A stretch of 64,000 nucleotides of DNA, taken from contig NZ_CALART010000032.1 in assembly GCF_937888285.1 (NCBI RefSeq), positions 34,425 to 98,424 on the forward strand. The letters are read 5' to 3'. This DNA comes from an uncultured Aquimonas sp. (GTDB lineage: Bacteria; Pseudomonadota; Gammaproteobacteria; Xanthomonadales; Xanthomonadaceae). The position numbers and the translations under genes were made by a program. The notes beneath the pieces were generated by a model that was not told the DNA's origin, did no database searches, and saw only the letters and a list, made by a program, of their open reading frames with translations. Of this stretch, positions 27,201 to 35,219 are shown in pieces (the first letter of the stretch is position 1; each line of letters starts with the position of its first letter).

Positions 27201-30200
27201 CTCGGCGCGGATCTACATCCAGAACGATTTCGGTCTGCCGGGCTACAACCCCAATGACGAACACGCGTTCACCGCACCTTCGCAGACCGGCACCGGCTTC
27301 GAGGCCGTGTTCGCCCTGCGCTCGGATTTCGGCAGCGCCTTGGCCGGAGACACCACGGCGGCCTCCGACCCCTATGTGCTGGTCAAGTACTTCCATTCGG
27401 CCAGCGGTCTCTGGCGCTTCCGCGTCTTCCGCGTGCAGGCCACGGGTGCCGGCTTCAACCAGTTCCGCTTCGCCGGCACCGCCGGCACCACGGTGTCGCC
27501 GCCGTATCCGGTGCGACTGCTGCCCGGCTGCGCACAGACCTTCGTGGTCGGCCAGGCCGTCGGCGAACAGCCGCCGCCGCCGTTCTTCCAGGACTACAAG
27601 AACCAGCTGTGGGCGAAGTCGGCCGGCAGCGGCAGCGTCCGCTATTTCTACCCTGCCCAGGCCGGCTTCTTCACCGACCTCAACAACAACGACGTCAACG
27701 ACATCGCGGCGGGCATCTGCGTGCCCTGGCTGGCGCGGCTGCCGGTTGCCGAGGGCGGCAGCAGTTCACCGGTCGAGCCGCTGCAGGTCGACTACGACAT
27801 CGCCTGGCCCGAGCAGGTGCCCCTGCTGATCAGCGGCGAGACCCTGCTGACGCCGAAGCGCGGCCTGCCGGACATCCTCAACCAGGCCGCGGTCGAGGTC
27901 GTCTATGACGACATCCAGGAGACGCGCCCGAACCCGCTGCCCAGCGACACCCTGGCGCAGCTGATCGACCCGCTGAACCCGCGGTTCGTGATCCTGCCGG
28001 TGATCCCCGGCACCGTGGCCAAGGAGTTCCAGACCGATGGCAGCGAGGCCATCGTTGGCTCCAGCGACGGCGCGCTTAAGCTGCCGGTCTCGATCGCCAG
28101 TCGGCTCCGTTACGAGCCACTCAATCGACGGCTGGTGTTCAAGGGCAGCGCCGACTTCAGCCGGGCGGGGGACCCCATGCTGCTGCTGAACGTCCTGTCC
28201 AAGCGCGATCGGGTCACCCTGAAGCGACTCGATGGCGGCGACGGCAGCGAGCAGTCCGGCTTCACCGGCGCCTGCGGCACACTTGCGGCCAACTGCAGCT
28301 GGGATCAGGCGGTCGAGGCATTGTTCCGCAAGAGCCGCAATCCGCAGGGCATCACCCGCATCTGCACCAGCTCGCGGATCGGCGAGAACCGTCAGCGCAT
28401 CTGCGACAGCTCGCGCGCGGTGACGCCTGACGATGTGCTGATCGGCTACAAGGACAGCAACAACGACGGCATCCTGGAGCCCTTCCAGGCGGTGGGCGTG
28501 CAGCCCGCGCTGACGGCAGGCCTGTCGCAGGGGTCGGGCTACATGACCGTGGCCTTCAACAATGATCCCGCGCTCAATCCGCTGCCGGTCAGCCTCGAGG
28601 TGATCGAGGTCGGCTGCCTGCGCAATCCGCCGCCGCCGGCCACCGCCACCCTGGTCGCGCCCTACCAGGGCCAGATCAATGTGATTTCGCCGCCGAACGT
28701 CTTCGACGAGCAGCTGGTGCTGCGCCACAGCGGCGACTTCGGCGGCAACGTCGATGCGCTGGATTTCGAGTGGTTCTTCCGGCCCGACACCAGCGGCGTG
28801 CCGCCGACCGTGCTGCCCAGCCCGGAAACCGGCCAGCTCAATGGCTGGATCCAGTTCTCGCTGCCGAACCCGCAGGGCGCGGTCGAGATCAGCATCGAAG
28901 GCGCCAACATCCAGACCCTGTCGGACAACTGGTATCTGGCGCGCTATCGCGGACTGCCCGGCTGCAACAACGCCAGCCAGTGGAGCCTGTGGGCGGGACA
29001 GCCCGGCGCCACCCCGCTGCAGCCGCGCGCGCAGCTGGCGGAGGGTTGGGTGAAGCGCGTGCTCGGCCGCCTCAACCCGTTCGAGGCGCGCGTGCAGAAC
29101 TTCGCGCAGGCGGCCACCAACAACTACGCCAGCATGCTGGTGCAGCTGGGCCAGCGCTATGAAGGGCCGATCGCGCTCAACAACGACCCGAACAACCTCA
29201 ACCAGATCGGCCTGATCGAGGCCTACACCACGGTCATGCGTCGGGCGCTGCAGCTGTCGGTGGATTCCTCGCCGCCGGTGGACTACGGCCCGGCCAATTC
29301 GGCGGTGCTGCTGGTGGCCTCGCGTCTGGTCGACTTCTACACCCTGCTCGGCAACGAGGCCTATGCCGATGCCCAGGATCCAACCATCGGCATCACCACC
29401 AGCTCGGGCACCTTCTCGCTGGCGCCGGCGATCTTCAACTTCCAGAACCAGCTGCCCTCGCTGCTGGAAGAGGAACTCATCCTGCTGCGCGGTCGCGACA
29501 ACAGCTTGGGCCCGGTGGCGGCGCGGCCCGTCTACAACCGCCTGTTCTGGAACTTCACCACGGGCCAGGGCGAGGTCGCCTACGCGCTGTCTTACAACAT
29601 CACCGACCAGAATGCCGACGGCATCATCAACGAGCAGGATGCGCGCAAGCTGTTCCCGCAGGGACATGGCGATGCCTGGGGTCACTATCTGACGGCCGCC
29701 AAGACCTACTACGGCCTGCTGCGGCATCCGTTCTTCTCGTGGAACCCGCAGGCCGAGGCGGTGCTGGTCGCCGGCGTGCCGATCGCGGTGGATTTCCTCG
29801 ACGAGCGCCAGTTCGCCTTGACTGCCGCCGCCAAGGCCCGGGTCGGCGCCGAAGTGGTCGACCTCACCTATCGCGCCGCCTATACCGAGAATCCGAATGG
29901 CCAGTGGCAGGGCTATGCCGACACCCGCCCTGAACGCGCCTGGGGCCTGTCCGAGTGGGGCCGCCGCGCCGGCATGGCGTCCTACTTCGACTGGGTGACG
30001 GTCAACGCCATCCTGCCGGAAGTGGATACCGATCCGAACAAGGTGGGCATCCAGAAGATCGACCGCACCACGATCTCCGAGCTGACCGAGATCATCGGCC
30101 ACTACGGCAACATCCAGGCCCAGGTCGACAAGGCCGATGCCGGACTGAACCCGCTGGGTCTGGCCAAGAACGTGGTGCCGTTCGACATCGACCCCGCTCA

Positions 30201-32637
30201 GCTGCAGAACTTCAACAGGACCCAGTTCGAGCAGGTCTACGAACGTGCCCTGCGCGCACTGCAGAACGTGGTCAATGTCTGGGACTATGCCAACCAGCTG
30301 AACAACCAGATGCGTCGCAACCAGAACGAGGTTGACGATATCCGCCGCGATTCGGCTTCGCAGGAAAGCGATTTCGCCAACCGGCTGATCGAGATCTTCG
30401 GCTATCCCTATGCCGACGACATCGGCCCCGGCGGCACCTATCCGGCGGGCTACAACGGCGCCGACATCTACCACTACATGATGGTCGATGTGCCGCAGTT
30501 GGCCGGTACAACCTTCGATTTCGACACCGATCCGGACAATCCGCCGACCAGCGGTCAGAGCATTGATGACCTGGGCATCAAGCGGATCAAGCGCTTCACG
30601 GCGACGTACTCGCCGAGCCCGAACGGCATGAACTTCTTCAACCTGAAGCCCATCCCGCCGGGACAGCCCGACACGACCGGCGCCAACGGTCAGTCCTGCC
30701 GCAATCAGCCCCTGAGCGTGGGCTGCCCGCTTGGCGATCTGGATGCGAGCACGCCGCTGGAGGTCGAGTACACGACGATCGAGTCGCCGGACTTCGGCTT
30801 CTGGTTCACCAAGCCCCCGGAGTGGACCGGTCAGCGCCGCGCCCCGGGTCGTCTGCAGCAGACCCTGCAGCAGATGGTGCAGGCACGTGTTGCGCTGAAG
30901 CAGGCGCTGCTGCAGTACGACCTGCTGCGGCAGGAGATCGAAGTGGCCGCGGACACCATGCGTGCGACCTTCGATATCGAAGAGAGCAACATCAATATCC
31001 TGATCAACCAGCGCAGTGAACTGAAGGCGCTGACCGCGACTACTGCGGCGATGAACGCGGCGGCGACCGTCGCGCGCCGGATCGGCGAGTTCGCGGATTT
31101 CACCTTCGAGGACACGGCCGAGTGCCTGCCCGAGGTGTTCATCGCCGGCCTCGCAGCCGGTGGTGACATGACCTCGGGCATCCGCTGCGGCATCAAGCAG
31201 GCCGGCAACGGCGTCAAGCTTGGCCTCGACACGGTGGCTGATGGTCTTGAGATCATCGGCACCGCTACCGAGGCGGCCAAGGAGGACGTGACCGAGCTGG
31301 CGGGTCTGAACACCGCCATCAACGGCGCCAACCTCAACCTGTTCAATTCCCTGGGAGAGGTGGAAACGCTGATCCGCAAGGAGCCGATCCTGCGCGCCGA
31401 AGTGTTCGCACGCACTGAAGCGATCAAGCAGCTGCTCGGCGACTATCAGGCCACCCTCGCCGAAGGGCTCAGGGTCATGGACAGCATGATCGCCTTCCGC
31501 CGCAACGGCGCGGCCGAGATCCAGGAATACCGCTACCAGGACATGGCATTCCGGATCTTCCGCAATGACGCCCTGCAGAAGTACCGCGCCGCCTTCGATC
31601 TCGCTGCACGCTACGTCTACCTGGCAGCGGCGGCATACGACTACGACACCAATCTGCTGGGCGCCAACCAGCAGGCCGGGCAGGCTTTCCTGACCCGGAT
31701 CGTGCGTGAGCGCAGCATTGGACAGGTGCTGAACGGCACGCCGGTGGCAGGCACGACCGGCCTGGCGGGCGTCATGGCGCAGATGAGCCTGAACTTCGAC
31801 GTGCTGAAAGGTCAGATGGGCTTCAACAATCCGCAGGTCGAGACCAACCGCTTCTCGCTGCGGCGCGAGCTGTTCCGGATCCCCGAAGGACCCGAGGGTG
31901 ACGAGGCTTGGCGGGCGAAGCTGGAGTCCTTCAAGGTCGACGATCTCTGGCGGGTGCCCGAGTTCAGGCGCTATGCGCGGCCATTTGCGCCGGAGTCGGC
32001 CGGTCCTCAGCCGGGACTGGTGATCGAGTTCACGACCAATGTCAGCTTCGGACTGAACTTCTTCGGCTGGGCGCTGGGGCCGCAGGACAGCAGCTACGAC
32101 TCCAGCCAGTTCAGCACGCGCGTCCGCTCGGTTGGCGCTTGGTTCGGCAACTATGCCAACCTGCCTCTGGCCGATGATCCGCGCGTCTACCTGTTCCCGG
32201 TCGGCGCCGACGTGCTGCGTGCGCCCTCGGCGAACGACTTCACGATCCGCGAGTGGCAGGTGGTCGACCAAGCGGTTCCAGTGCCGTTCCCCATCAATAC
32301 CCAGGAGCTGACCGACTACGACTGGTTGCCGGTGGCCGACACGCTCTCGGAGAGCAGTACCGAGATCCGGCGCTACGGTCGCTTCCGCGCCTTCCACTTC
32401 GCCGAGCCCTTCGATGATTCGCAGGTCACCTCGGACAGCCGCCTGATCGGACGTTCGGTCTGGAATCGCCGCTGGCTGATGATCATTCCCGGCGGCACCT
32501 TCCTGAACGATCCGGTCGACGGGCTCGACACCTTCATCCAGGGTCCGCTGATTCCGGGCGGTGGCGGCCAGCGCGACGGTCAGGGCGTCAACGACATCCG
32601 GATCTTCTTCAAGACCTACGCCTACTCGGGGAACTGA
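24226..32637 (+). CDS. Very large exported multidomain protein (2803 aa)
   Basis: ATG 24226 overlaps the previous stop; ATG 24292 gives a cleaner Sec signal (IRACLLLASLLLPALPAAAQ). The N-terminus has SBBP-like propeller repeats (VVWVRRAGG, WRWARQMGGSGND), interrupted by a jelly-roll-like domain (about 25110-25610: FNDGSLQGW through FDWWHIDNVLI). More propeller repeats follow. The long middle part contains DFGLPGYNPNDEHAF (about residue 1003) and ITDQNADGIINEQDAR (about 1790), a possible Ca-binding dockerin-like loop. Residues about 2200-2500 are largely helical with heptad character (LQQTLQQMVQARVALKQ; EESNINILINQRSELKAL). The last 200 residues return to beta structure and end in VNDIRIFFKTYAYSGN. 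The function is unknown. A dedicated surface or toxin-like role is possible but speculative. Confidence 0.8.
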   Translation: MSTAMNACIEPVGSEHESGTPDMSASRLRNRGRRCIRACLLLASLLLPALPAAAQWPMGIPATGDVEVTAIANASNGDTIVAGQYSGLLEYGGQSLASEGLEDIFIARVRAGGQVVWVRRAGGPSVDTVRAISLDAANNVFIVGGFFGTARFGGSDLGTPGATDRDAYVAKLDFDGSWRWARQMGGSGNDEATGAATLPGDNTQIPPVTESVAVTGRYVCNASFGPTTLNAPSCPEGGGDLFVARLSTNGDWLWARNRGGASGTDRATHMLADADNRLFVIGQGAGGSLSSLISSNFNDGSLQGWTPSDASKGTVSPTSGLLGATPYSFFNGTNALVLRAGGVNVASPVFDTSASDSIEVSLDLMRGFSDFASPTYTVVTEQPDGGEDIFVQYLGVDGQWREILRLNSGFSGPQNFALTVTDPRALHAGFRLRFNMPNGSGSAGAGRYFDWWHIDNVLIRARPRVAFVLPVSNVIGDAPTLGSTQLLPAGLVPSGIAIDRSRRRLLLTGNYTGSGAPNQCAPPSGAGAFLASFDIGGLNANCVWARFVNGAVGGGVSVDPQGRVYFTGAFSGPTTFFTDPAGRGSLDSQGAASDVYIAAVDGNGGWQWVTGGNRNDPDTRLPSFAGGGGADRGRVISNNGGGSLYVGGSFAGIARFGPQDQLIAQARDGFLLNLGDDGRFFEEERWLAGQPLVPPPNAKVDDVTYRPDFAVDGEPFDAIGNKIFYWAAPGAPGSGRMARLIPLQPFGRIEVRWRVQGDDLTSTRRISSLGVIGWPTLSCTQTVGVGCVQDHVIGAPVQAEPAAGNYKVLELVNPSTGSSGATYAAGQFNASRSGFASLIYVNGPSIDPLQFPVEVEVVRSQPYSTVPLFSDNVPAQIGEALVDSYHNEPGTTGFVINELAFYDGVGQDAAYNRAARTGAIIPVNRYAVGRGQDQGRELAVAWYHAKSRGVYWPEKAVRYQPYWPFDPDRIVIASQQGGENLGQAPLDPQVFASARIYIQNDFGLPGYNPNDEHAFTAPSQTGTGFEAVFALRSDFGSALAGDTTAASDPYVLVKYFHSASGLWRFRVFRVQATGAGFNQFRFAGTAGTTVSPPYPVRLLPGCAQTFVVGQAVGEQPPPPFFQDYKNQLWAKSAGSGSVRYFYPAQAGFFTDLNNNDVNDIAAGICVPWLARLPVAEGGSSSPVEPLQVDYDIAWPEQVPLLISGETLLTPKRGLPDILNQAAVEVVYDDIQETRPNPLPSDTLAQLIDPLNPRFVILPVIPGTVAKEFQTDGSEAIVGSSDGALKLPVSIASRLRYEPLNRRLVFKGSADFSRAGDPMLLLNVLSKRDRVTLKRLDGGDGSEQSGFTGACGTLAANCSWDQAVEALFRKSRNPQGITRICTSSRIGENRQRICDSSRAVTPDDVLIGYKDSNNDGILEPFQAVGVQPALTAGLSQGSGYMTVAFNNDPALNPLPVSLEVIEVGCLRNPPPPATATLVAPYQGQINVISPPNVFDEQLVLRHSGDFGGNVDALDFEWFFRPDTSGVPPTVLPSPETGQLNGWIQFSLPNPQGAVEISIEGANIQTLSDNWYLARYRGLPGCNNASQWSLWAGQPGATPLQPRAQLAEGWVKRVLGRLNPFEARVQNFAQAATNNYASMLVQLGQRYEGPIALNNDPNNLNQIGLIEAYTTVMRRALQLSVDSSPPVDYGPANSAVLLVASRLVDFYTLLGNEAYADAQDPTIGITTSSGTFSLAPAIFNFQNQLPSLLEEELILLRGRDNSLGPVAARPVYNRLFWNFTTGQGEVAYALSYNITDQNADGIINEQDARKLFPQGHGDAWGHYLTAAKTYYGLLRHPFFSWNPQAEAVLVAGVPIAVDFLDERQFALTAAAKARVGAEVVDLTYRAAYTENPNGQWQGYADTRPERAWGLSEWGRRAGMASYFDWVTVNAILPEVDTDPNKVGIQKIDRTTISELTEIIGHYGNIQAQVDKADAGLNPLGLAKNVVPFDIDPAQLQNFNRTQFEQVYERALRALQNVVNVWDYANQLNNQMRRNQNEVDDIRRDSASQESDFANRLIEIFGYPYADDIGPGGTYPAGYNGADIYHYMMVDVPQLAGTTFDFDTDPDNPPTSGQSIDDLGIKRIKRFTATYSPSPNGMNFFNLKPIPPGQPDTTGANGQSCRNQPLSVGCPLGDLDASTPLEVEYTTIESPDFGFWFTKPPEWTGQRRAPGRLQQTLQQMVQARVALKQALLQYDLLRQEIEVAADTMRATFDIEESNINILINQRSELKALTATTAAMNAAATVARRIGEFADFTFEDTAECLPEVFIAGLAAGGDMTSGIRCGIKQAGNGVKLGLDTVADGLEIIGTATEAAKEDVTELAGLNTAINGANLNLFNSLGEVETLIRKEPILRAEVFARTEAIKQLLGDYQATLAEGLRVMDSMIAFRRNGAAEIQEYRYQDMAFRIFRNDALQKYRAAFDLAARYVYLAAAAYDYDTNLLGANQQAGQAFLTRIVRERSIGQVLNGTPVAGTTGLAGVMAQMSLNFDVLKGQMGFNNPQVETNRFSLRRELFRIPEGPEGDEAWRAKLESFKVDDLWRVPEFRRYARPFAPESAGPQPGLVIEFTTNVSFGLNFFGWALGPQDSSYDSSQFSTRVRSVGAWFGNYANLPLADDPRVYLFPVGADVLRAPSANDFTIREWQVVDQAVPVPFPINTQELTDYDWLPVADTLSESSTEIRRYGRFRAFHFAEPFDDSQVTSDSRLIGRSVWNRRWLMIIPGGTFLNDPVDGLDTFIQGPLIPGGGGQRDGQGVNDIRIFFKTYAYSGN

Positions 32638-32638
32638 C

Positions 32639-34975
32639 ATGAATCGACTGACTCCCCGCGTCCCGCATCGCGCTTTGCCTCGGGCACTTGGCATCGCCCT
32701 GCTGCTCCTGGTGCTCGGACTGGCACCGCCCGCGCAGGCCGAGATCGAAGCGCCGGACCACGTGCTGTACGGCTCCGCAACCTTGTTTGGCCAGCCCGCG
32801 CCCATCGGCAGCCTGATCGAGGTGCGCAGCGTGCCCGCAGGCGACGTGCTGGCGCGATACACCCTGGGGCGCGATCCCCGCCTCGGCGGGCAGTTCCGAC
32901 TCGGCATTCCGATGTCGGCGCTGAACCCGCGGGTGCCCGGTACGGCGCGCCCGGGCGATCCAGTGCGGATCTTCCTGGGCCAGCGGCTGGCCGCGCAGAC
33001 CAGCGTCGGTGCCGAAGGCGTGGCGCGCCGGCTCGACATCGATCCGCAGAACACCGGCACCGGCCCGGCAGTGACCATCGACGATGTCAGCGGCTTTGAA
33101 GGCAACGCCGGCACCAGTCCGCTGCGCTTCACCCTCAGCATGAACACCACCAGCTTGGGCACGGTGCACGTCGACTACCAGACCGCCAACGGCAGCGCCG
33201 TCGGCGGACCCAGCTGCGGCCCCGGCGTGGACTTCATCCAGCGCGCCGGGCGGGTCAGTCTTCCTTCCGGCAGCCTGAGCCAGAGCCTGGACATCCAGGT
33301 CTGTGGCGACACCGTGATCGAGGGCGCCGAGAGCTTCTCGGTGGAGCTGATCAATGCCGAGAACGGCGTGCTCGCCCGCGCAGCGGGCGTCGGCACCATC
33401 GTCGATGACGACGACGTGCCGCAGCTGAGCGTCGAGCCCGTACGCGTGCTGGAGCCGGCGACCGGCACGGCGATCGCGCGCTTCCGGGCGCGCCTGTCGC
33501 GCAGTTCGACCTTCGAAGCGCGCTTCAACTTCGCCACCCAGAACCTCACCGCCACGGCGGGGGCGGACTACGAGGCCAACAGCGGCACGGCGACGATCGC
33601 TGCGGGCGAGGTCGAGGCCCTGATCGATGTGGTGATCCTCGCCGACGCCCAGGTGGAAGCGCCGGAAACCTTCAGGCTGGTGTTCTCGCAGCCCTTCAAC
33701 GTGAGCTTCGCCACGCCGCAGGTGCTTGGCACGATCGTCGATCCCGCTTTTGCGCCCGAAGTCGAGTTGGAGCAGGACGTGATCGGAGGACCGGGCGGCA
33801 TCAGCGCCCTGGTCCAGCCCAGCGCGCTCGCCCTGTCGCCGGATGGCGCCTTCGCCTATGTCGCCAGCGAAAGCCGCGATGCAGTCCTGCTGTTCGCCCG
33901 CGATCCTGCCAATGGGCGGCTCAGCTATCTGCGCGACTACCGCGCTGTTGCCGGCGGGCTGCCCGATGCGCGGCTGGATGGCGCCAAGCACCTGCTGCTG
34001 AGTGCGGACGGGCGGCACCTCTACGTGGCTGCCCGCAATGACGCTGCCATTGCCGTGCTGTCGCGCGATCCCGCCTCGGGCGAACTTGCGTTCGTCGCCA
34101 ATCAGATCGAAGGTCAGGGCCCCCCCGGGGCTGCCGGCGGCACCACCCGCGGCCTGAGCGGCGTCAGCCGGTTGGCGATCAGTCCGGATGGCCGGCATGT
34201 CTATGCCAGCGGCTCACTCGGCAATGCGCTCTCAGTCTTCGCACGCGATACCGACACCGGCGTGCTCAGCTTCATCGAGGCCGAGACCCAGGGCGTGGAC
34301 GATCCAAACGATGGCGGTGGCGCCGTGGTGGGCCTCGAACGTCCGGCTGGCCTCACGGTTTCCGCGGATGGTTCGCAGGTCTATGTGGCTGCGCGCTTCG
34401 GCAATGCGGTGGTCGTCTTCGATCGCCAGCCCAACGCCGCCGAGCCGCGCTTCGGGCACCTGAGCTTCCGCACCGCCTACCGCAACGGCCTGCTGGGCGT
34501 GAGCGGAATCGCCGGCGCTTCGGATCTCGTGCTGAGTCCGGACGGTGGTCAGCTCTACGTGGCAGCCGAAGCCGACAATGGCGTGGTGCGGTTCGACCGC
34601 GCGGGCGACGGTTCGCTGACCTGGCGCCGCAAGCTGAGCCGTGGCGATGCCGGCCTGCCCGGCATGGCCGGCCCGCAGTCGATCAGCCTGTCGCCCGACG
34701 GCAGCGAGCTGTACGTGGCCGGCTTCGGCGACAGCAGCCTGACGATCCTCGAGCGAATCGTCGCCGGCGAAAGCGCCGGCACCCTGCGCCCCCTGCAGAC
34801 CCTGTTCGATGAAGAGGGAGCGGTCTTCAACATGGGCGGACCGGTGGCGGTGGTGCCCAGCGGCGACGATCGCCAGGTCTACGTGGTGGCGAGCACGGAC
34901 AGCAGTGTCGTGGTGTTCCGCCGCCTGCAGTCCGAGCGGATCTTCATCGATGGCTTCGAGGTGATCCCGCCCTGA
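32639..34975 (+). CDS. Exported Calx-beta / beta-propeller protein with FxDGFE C-terminus
   Basis: This 778-aa protein starts one base after the previous stop. It has a Sec signal (ALGIALLLLVLGLAPPAQA, cleavage near residue 35), then a small beta domain. Two Calx-beta-like domains follow (about residues 140-260 and 262-385), with SGFEGNAGTSPLRFTL, GTIVDDDD, GADYEANSGT and EAPETFRLVF. Next comes a seven-blade propeller (about 390-755) whose repeats (LSPDGAFAYVASES, LSADGRHLYVAARN, ISPDGRHVYASGS) match those nested in the giant protein that opens the operon. It ends in RIFIDGFEVIPP. Calx-beta domains often bind calcium in adhesion proteins. It is the last gene of the operon and is followed by a hairpin at 35075-35099. 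Confidence 0.85.
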   Translation: MNRLTPRVPHRALPRALGIALLLLVLGLAPPAQAEIEAPDHVLYGSATLFGQPAPIGSLIEVRSVPAGDVLARYTLGRDPRLGGQFRLGIPMSALNPRVPGTARPGDPVRIFLGQRLAAQTSVGAEGVARRLDIDPQNTGTGPAVTIDDVSGFEGNAGTSPLRFTLSMNTTSLGTVHVDYQTANGSAVGGPSCGPGVDFIQRAGRVSLPSGSLSQSLDIQVCGDTVIEGAESFSVELINAENGVLARAAGVGTIVDDDDVPQLSVEPVRVLEPATGTAIARFRARLSRSSTFEARFNFATQNLTATAGADYEANSGTATIAAGEVEALIDVVILADAQVEAPETFRLVFSQPFNVSFATPQVLGTIVDPAFAPEVELEQDVIGGPGGISALVQPSALALSPDGAFAYVASESRDAVLLFARDPANGRLSYLRDYRAVAGGLPDARLDGAKHLLLSADGRHLYVAARNDAAIAVLSRDPASGELAFVANQIEGQGPPGAAGGTTRGLSGVSRLAISPDGRHVYASGSLGNALSVFARDTDTGVLSFIEAETQGVDDPNDGGGAVVGLERPAGLTVSADGSQVYVAARFGNAVVVFDRQPNAAEPRFGHLSFRTAYRNGLLGVSGIAGASDLVLSPDGGQLYVAAEADNGVVRFDRAGDGSLTWRRKLSRGDAGLPGMAGPQSISLSPDGSELYVAGFGDSSLTILERIVAGESAGTLRPLQTLFDEEGAVFNMGGPVAVVPSGDDRQVYVVASTDSSVVVFRRLQSERIFIDGFEVIPP

Positions 34976-35031
34976 CGGCGGCTCCGCTCCGAGGTGCGGC
35001 GCGAGCGCGCCGGATGACTTGCGCACTCGTC

Positions 35032-35051
35032 ATCCCCGCGCAGGCGGGGAT
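35032..35051. repeat. Small GC-rich palindromic intergenic repeat
   Basis: ATCCCCGC and GCGGGGAT form an 8-base stem around GCAG, flanked by CGTC on the left. Palindromes of this kind (CGTCATCCCCGC-n-GCGGGGATC) are common dispersed intergenic repeats in proteobacteria; the family statement is from memory. It lies between the convergent Calx-beta gene and asnB. Confidence 0.55.
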
Positions 35052-35074
35052 CGAGGGCCAAGTGCCAAGCAGAA

Positions 35075-35099
35075 GCCGGCTGCCCGAGGGGCAGCCGGC
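35075..35099. terminator. Hairpin between the large operon and asnB, probable bidirectional terminator
   Basis: GCCGGCTGCC (35075-35084) and GGCAGCCGGC (35090-35099) form a perfect 10-base stem with a five-base loop. On the minus strand it is followed by TTCTGCTT, on the plus strand by only CTTCG. It lies between convergent genes, so it could end both the 27-kb operon and asnB. The U-tracts are poor, so efficiency is uncertain. Confidence 0.55.
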
Positions 35100-35219
35100 C
35101 TTCGCGCCGGCGCCGGTGACGGATGTTCGGGTGCAGTCCTGTCTATCGAGAGTCACTGGAGCACGCTGGGCCGGCTGCACCCTTGCGAGCCCAACCGAGA
35201 CCCCGACCGACGCCTCGCC

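Noticed and set aside
24226..32637. Calling the 2803-aa protein a Tc-type toxin subunit
   Set aside because: Only the general layout (helical shaft, beta C-terminus) is suggestive. No diagnostic Tc motif was found.
27766..33162. A 1798-codon minus-strand frame across the end of the 2803-aa gene and the start of the 778-aa gene
   Set aside because: It spans two real genes, has no signal or domain, and has the composition of a shadow frame.
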